This document shows positions 43,185 to 46,836 of a stretch of 46,836 bases of DNA, one piece after another. Both the position numbers and the translations under genes were made by a program. This stretch comes from Gemmatimonadota bacterium (GTDB lineage Bacteria; Latescibacterota; UBA2968): NCBI GenBank assembly GCA_026705765.1, contig JAPPAB010000063.1:1-46836 (forward strand), written 5' to 3'. Each line of letters begins with the position of its first letter. The first letter of the stretch is position 1. Under the pieces are notes generated by a model. The model saw only the letters and a list, made by a program, of their open reading frames with translations. It had not been told where the DNA came from and made no database searches.

Positions 43185-44573
43185 CTACGCAAATTGATAT
43201 TCTCTCGAAGCGACAATAAGTTGCAGCATCTGTATCACGCGATCTGTGCTCTCCCCAGATCCGTTGTCCGCAGATAGATCGAGATCGCCACCTGATTCCG
43301 CAAATTTGCTCAAAGATTCGCGGGTCGTATCACTCACGATCATAGGACCTGCGAGATCCAGACATTTTTCCACGAACTCATCGGGAGCGAGTGCCCGTCC
43401 CTCAGCTTTGAGCCGATCAATGATTCCACGTATGCCCGGCCTGGACGCATCGCTTACCTCGCGAACGGCGAAGTTCACGCGCTCGGTCAGCGTGCCGCCA
43501 TCAATCCATTCCCTACCAGTATGCCAGCCTTCCACAGTCGGAGGATCCAGTAATTTCTGTCCCATTAACGTGGTCGCACCCGAATATCTACCCATACCCG
43601 GATCGGGACGTTGATAGGTACCGATCAGCTTCAGAATGCCCGTAACGAGTTCGGTAGGACTTTTCACCTTTTTCCCTCGCGCTTCCTTGAAGAAGTCAGA
43701 ATTGAAAAGCGTTCTCAAGATGTGGCGCATATCGCCCTTCGACTCCATAAAAGCATTTGACAGAATTTCAATCGCTTCGGGATCCTGTGGCGGGGTCACA
43801 TGCCAGGATGGGACCTGTGGCTCGTCTGCGACAAAAAAGTTGTAGAGATGCCTGGATATGAACTTGGCGCAGGCAGGTTGTTCGACGATAATGTCGATAA
43901 TATCATCGCCATTGAAATTGCCCGTATGCCCCAAAAACGTCTTTTCCCCATCATCGTGGTCTTCTTCGAGGAAAACGAACTTCGCATCGTAATAACCTTG
44001 CGGATACAGGGGCGGCGGCTGCGCGAATGTCCATCCCGTAAAGGCGAGGGCACAATTCTTAATATCGTCTTCTGTGTAATTGCCAACGCCCATTGAGAAG
44101 AGTTCCAACAGCTCCCTGCCGTAATTCTCATTAGGCTCGCCCTTGCGATTTTCGTTGTTATCCAGCCAGAAGATCATGGCTGGATCTTTGGACAACTCAA
44201 TCAGAATTTCCCGCATATTCGAAAGACCCACGCGACGAAAAGTGTCTATCTGGCGGGCAGAAGCGAGAATATGCTGGTTTTTTCCTAACCCGGTGGCAAA
44301 TACGTGATGCCAGAAAAGAGCCATTTTTTCTTCGAGCGGGCGCTTGCTGCGGATCATTCGATACATCCATTTTTCTACATATCCCGCTTCAAAGCTGCCA
44401 AAATAACGGTTCAAAATATCCTCATCAACCGGATCGCAGCGCTCCGGCTCAACCAGGTCTTCCACGACGTTTTCGTAGCCCCTTTCGGCATAGTCCTCCA
44501 GTTCTGTTCTCGTGGCCCCAAACCCGGCGCGACGCATCAGGTGGGCCATCAACGCAATATCGGTGTTCGACAT
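43185..44573 (-). CDS. DUF1800 family protein
   Basis: A 462-residue protein beginning MSNTDIALMAHLMRRAGFGA. The family motifs HLMRRAGFGAT, EKMALFWHHVFATG, NYGRELLELFSMGVGNYTE and ALAFTGWTF are all present. DUF1800 proteins are of unknown function and are nearly always encoded with a DUF1501 partner. No signal peptide is visible. The ATG has GGGGGAA upstream. It heads the DUF1800-DUF1501 pair, and possibly the NHL gene too if transcription reads through the octamer repeats. Confidence 0.9.
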   Translation of the reverse strand: MSNTDIALMAHLMRRAGFGATRTELEDYAERGYENVVEDLVEPERCDPVDEDILNRYFGSFEAGYVEKWMYRMIRSKRPLEEKMALFWHHVFATGLGKNQHILASARQIDTFRRVGLSNMREILIELSKDPAMIFWLDNNENRKGEPNENYGRELLELFSMGVGNYTEDDIKNCALAFTGWTFAQPPPLYPQGYYDAKFVFLEEDHDDGEKTFLGHTGNFNGDDIIDIIVEQPACAKFISRHLYNFFVADEPQVPSWHVTPPQDPEAIEILSNAFMESKGDMRHILRTLFNSDFFKEARGKKVKSPTELVTGILKLIGTYQRPDPGMGRYSGATTLMGQKLLDPPTVEGWHTGREWIDGGTLTERVNFAVREVSDASRPGIRGIIDRLKAEGRALAPDEFVEKCLDLAGPMIVSDTTRESLSKFAESGGDLDLSADNGSGESTDRVIQMLQLIVASREYQFA

Positions 44574-44857
44574 TATTTCCCCCTTTGCTGAAATACCTCA
44601 TTGGTTGCGCTTGCACTGTCTCTATTATCAGAATAACAAAATTCTGTTTTTCAAGAACTTACCTTGAATATTCTTTATAAAAATAAATTTTATAATCCTT
44701 ACTAATAGTATAACTTCATCTTGTTCAAGAGACAACTCAAAATTGTCGGGGTCTGGATGCGAGCGCAGAGAAGACCACTGGATTTTTTCGCTATTTTTGT
44801 GTATTGATAAGAAATGAAACGCACTACCATGTGCAACAACACCTTCAAGGAGGAAAC
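44574..44857. other. AT-rich divergent intergenic region
   Basis: This 284-bp stretch separates the DUF1800 gene (minus) from the aldolase gene (plus) and must hold both promoters. The central part is very A/T rich. CAGAAT and ATTCTG (44629-44646) form a 6-bp inverted repeat. On the minus strand TTGAAA and GATAAT are 19 bases apart, a weak promoter candidate. On the plus side I see no convincing -35/-10 pair. No gene is visible. Confidence 0.6.
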
Positions 44858-45640
44858 ATGCGCCGAAATAAACTGAGAGAATTGCTCGATGCCGATAAAC
44901 CCACTTTGGGAACCCACGTACACAGCCCGTGGCCATCGGTATTTGAAATGGTGGGATATTCGGGACAGTTTGATTATATCGAATACGTATCGGAATACGC
45001 TCCCTATGATTTACACACCATGGACAATATCGGTCGGGCTATCGATCTATTCGACGATATGTCGGCAATGATCAAGGTCGAGGAAGACCCACGTGGACAC
45101 ATAGCAAACCGCGCCATAGGTGCGGGTATTCAAAATGTTTTATTTGCCGACGTGCGCACAGTAGAGGATGTGGCAGCTTGTGTGGCAGCCGTGCGCCCCG
45201 ACACGCCAGAAGATGGTGGACATCACGGAGTAAATATGCGCCGGTACGTGCGGTTTGGTGTGGATACAGGAGGATCTGAATTTATTCAGTCGTGTCGCGA
45301 TTCCGTTGTCGCGATCATGATCGAAAAGAAAGAAGCAGTCGAAAATTTGGAAGCCCTGCTTTCCTTACCGGGCTTAGATATGATACAATTCGGGCCAGGG
45401 GATTATTCTCTGAACACGGGCTATGCCAGAGAAAAAGTACAGGAAGCCGAAAAATACGTGATCGAAACATCGCTTAAAATGGGCATTGCGCCCCGGGCGG
45501 AACTCGGAGACGCCAGAGGCGCGAAGCGATATTTAGACATGGGCGTGAAACACTTTTGCGTGGGAACCGATGTGAGCATCTTAATGCAATGGTTCCGCGA
45601 AGAGGGCAAAGCGATGAGAGATGTGCTGGAAAATGCGTAG
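44858..45640 (+). CDS. HpcH/HpaI aldolase-like family protein
   Basis: A 260-residue protein of the class II pyruvate aldolase (HpcH/HpaI) TIM-barrel family, which cleaves 2-keto-3-deoxy acids or related hydroxy-oxo acids. The motifs are GTHVHSPWPSVFEMVGYSG at about 18-36, IKVEEDPRG at 72-80, VAIMIEKKEAVENL near 164, and IQFGPGDYSLNTG near 190, which carries the metal-binding Asp. In typical HpaI the DxEH motif supplies a catalytic His; here the same place reads YVSEYAPYD, with no His. This could be a variant subfamily with altered chemistry. AAGGAGG is upstream of the ATG at 44858; the longer frame lacks a site. A 2-keto-3-deoxy-acid aldolase would complement the galactonate dehydratase-like gene (inference). 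Confidence 0.85.
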   Translation: MRRNKLRELLDADKPTLGTHVHSPWPSVFEMVGYSGQFDYIEYVSEYAPYDLHTMDNIGRAIDLFDDMSAMIKVEEDPRGHIANRAIGAGIQNVLFADVRTVEDVAACVAAVRPDTPEDGGHHGVNMRRYVRFGVDTGGSEFIQSCRDSVVAIMIEKKEAVENLEALLSLPGLDMIQFGPGDYSLNTGYAREKVQEAEKYVIETSLKMGIAPRAELGDARGAKRYLDMGVKHFCVGTDVSILMQWFREEGKAMRDVLENA

Positions 45641-45656
45641 GGTCCTGAGTGGGCAT

Positions 45657-46322
45657 TTACTCCGCATCAACCAATTTCCCGTCTTTAAATATCAGTTTCA
45701 AGTCGTCGTAAGTGAGAACGGTCTTGGAGCCGAGGTCAACACGCGTTTTGGGTTTGCCTTTCAGGGCGATCACTTCTTCAATAGACATATCCAGCTTGAG
45801 TGAAACAGTTTTCTCTGCACCTTCTAATTCTGCTTCGCTTGCTGCAAAGGCGATTTTGAAAAGACGTTCAACTTCGGGAATCGTGTACTTATCTCTATTG
45901 ACCTTGAGGCGAACGGCATGGCGAGCACCTGACAGTCTGTCGAGTTCAATATAGACCTCTTTCTCCCTCGCCTCGGCTTTTCGGATTTTAACTTTCGCAC
46001 CTCGTTGGATCACCCGCACACTCCACCCGGCAAGCTCATCTCTTATAATGATATTCCGGGCTTCTTCGGCAAAATCCTCTGCAGACTGAGACTGAGACTG
46101 GCGAAAACCACCTATTGTCGCGCGGTATGAAACTTCCCCATTCTCAAAAACATTTGCCGCATCAATACCTCGAATCCCGTCATTCACCTCTACAAAAGCG
46201 ATTTTGATCCAGAACGTCTTGCCTTTAAGCGCTGCAACATGACCTTTTACATCTCCCGGCTGCGCTTGCACAGTTTGAGCTGAAACAATAATCATCGACA
46301 AGAATACCAGAAAAAAACGCAT
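45657..46322 (-). CDS. Secreted hypothetical protein
   Basis: A 221-residue protein with a signal peptide (about 1-22, MRFFLVFLSMIIVSAQTVQA) and mixed alpha/beta composition. The last ~45 residues (MSIEEVIALKGKPKTRVDLG, YDDLKLIFKDGKL) resemble the SmpA/BamE-like motif in which a folding-competence repeat ends in a short beta-hairpin. No catalytic motif is visible. I set the start at 46322, where GGAG lies seven bases upstream, rather than at 46349. It is convergent with the aldolase gene (16-bp gap) and follows the oxidoreductase gene by 28 bp. Its function is unknown; a periplasmic role is likely. Confidence 0.72.
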   Translation of the reverse strand: MRFFLVFLSMIIVSAQTVQAQPGDVKGHVAALKGKTFWIKIAFVEVNDGIRGIDAANVFENGEVSYRATIGGFRQSQSQSAEDFAEEARNIIIRDELAGWSVRVIQRGAKVKIRKAEAREKEVYIELDRLSGARHAVRLKVNRDKYTIPEVERLFKIAFAASEAELEGAEKTVSLKLDMSIEEVIALKGKPKTRVDLGSKTVLTYDDLKLIFKDGKLVDAE

Positions 46323-46350
46323 CACATCTCTCCAATCTGAGTAGTTCATA

Positions 46351-46836
46351 TCACAACCAACCTGCTATGGTCCACAGCGGACTGAGACGTTGGAAAGGGG
46401 CATTTAACAGACGCTTGCGATCTGTGATGGGATGACCGCCGTACTGACGAACAAATTCGGCTTCAAATCGTCGCTCGAGATCCGTTTCTTCCTTCAGCGG
46501 AAGATCAACCCAGGCACTACCCCTATTCGCGCTTTCGCGAATCGCAATCCAGATCTCCAGATCCCTGCGGGCATTTGCGGGACTGTATTGCGGTTCTGAT
46601 CCCTCTGTCACAGCCCTGTGAAGGCTATTGAGAATCGCGGCTTTTGCCACATCGTCCGTATGGGAAACCTTCTGGCGCTTGAATGGATTCTCCCAGACAA
46701 CCGGTGGATCGGTATCCACGCGAACGGCCGAGAGAACCTGCTCTCCGTCAATCTCCTCAAACGTCTCCCGAATCGGATAAGATGCGCGTTCACCGCCTCC
46801 ATCAAGCGCCAACTCATGCCCCGAAAGCTGTCCTCC
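46351..46836 (-). CDS. Gfo/Idh/MocA-like oxidoreductase C-terminal part, 5' end cut by window edge
   Basis: The open frame runs from the window edge for 161 codons to the stop at 46351, so only the C-terminal part is visible. The segment WENPFKRQKVSHTDDVAKAA followed by SLHRAVTEGSEPQYSPANAR and RDLEIWIAIRESANRGSAWV fits the end of Gfo/Idh/MocA-family sugar dehydrogenases, where an S-x-x-x-G-x-x-V-x-L-P tail is common. The NAD-binding fold would lie outside the window, so the call rests on the tail alone. A start at TTG 46812 is possible but unlikely, because the frame stays open further upstream. Confidence 0.6.
   Translation of the reverse strand, partial: GGQLSGHELALDGGGERASYPIRETFEEIDGEQVLSAVRVDTDPPVVWENPFKRQKVSHTDDVAKAAILNSLHRAVTEGSEPQYSPANARRDLEIWIAIRESANRGSAWVDLPLKEETDLERRFEAEFVRQYGGHPITDRKRLLNAPFQRLSPLWTIAGWL

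Noticed and set aside
1-46836. CRISPR arrays, tRNA/rRNA genes, insertion sequences or prophage genes
   Set aside because: No array of spaced repeats, cloverleaf-like sequence, transposase or phage protein was found. The only tandem repeats are the short arrays listed. A dedicated tRNA scan was not possible.

Overview
The window looks like a chromosomal segment from an uncultured Gram-negative bacterium of the FCB superphylum. Latescibacterota or a relative such as Poribacteria or Gemmatimonadota seems the best guess. The evidence is an outer-membrane operon with a carboxypeptidase-regulatory-like TonB-dependent receptor, a PorV/PorQ-like protein and a secreted protein with a C-terminal sorting-type domain. 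Alternative complex III with a caa3 oxidase, paired DUF1800/DUF1501 genes, and several sulfatase, MR/MLE-enolase and DUF6785 genes point the same way. The placement is inferred from gene content; no rRNA or tRNA gene was seen. I count 37 protein genes, two of them cut by the window ends.

Positions 1-9295 (minus strand) hold a tight run: DUF6785 membrane protein, ceramidase-family protein, sulfatase, a second DUF6785 protein, DUF3604 protein, and an M81 (MlrC-like) metallopeptidase that runs off the left edge. It reads as a catabolic/transport operon, with the two DUF6785 copies close paralogues. Positions 9396-16944 (minus) hold an outer-membrane set transcribed as receiver-like protein, small beta-barrel, TonB-dependent receptor, secreted FN3/sorting-domain protein, PorV/PorQ-like protein. 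Immediately upstream lies a sigma-54 activator (17263-19026) with two tandem AAA+ domains, the second missing its key catalytic residues. Between activator and receiver gene there is a sequence matching the sigma-54 -24/-12 consensus, which is also one arm of a terminator-like inverted repeat. This regulator plus outer-membrane module is the best candidate in the window for something undescribed.

Positions 19111-23712 (minus) hold a sugar-acid type cluster: glycosidase-like propeller protein, D-galactonate dehydratase-like enolase, CPBP-family membrane protease, and an Ldh-family (malate/lactate) dehydrogenase. Positions 23879-26415 (plus) hold a membrane-anchored glycine-rich repeat protein with a dockerin-like tail and a fatty acid desaturase.

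Positions 26573-38796 (plus) are a complete respiratory operon: actABCDEF (alternative complex III, quinol:cytochrome c/oxidase oxidoreductase), a small membrane protein, a SCO copper chaperone, and caa3-type cytochrome c oxidase subunits II, I, III and IV. It ends in a strong hairpin terminator. Quinol electrons would pass from ACIII hemes to the cytochrome c domain fused to CoxB, then CuA and heme-copper CoxA. A sigma-70-like promoter precedes it, with a near copy in front of the desaturase, and a pair of palindromic elements sits just upstream.

Positions 38866-46836 hold a third DUF6785 protein, an NHL-repeat propeller, DUF1501 and DUF1800 proteins (minus), an HpcH/HpaI-like aldolase (plus), a secreted hypothetical protein and a truncated Gfo/Idh/MocA-like oxidoreductase (minus). 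An array of TGATTCGT octamers lies between the NHL and DUF1501 genes.
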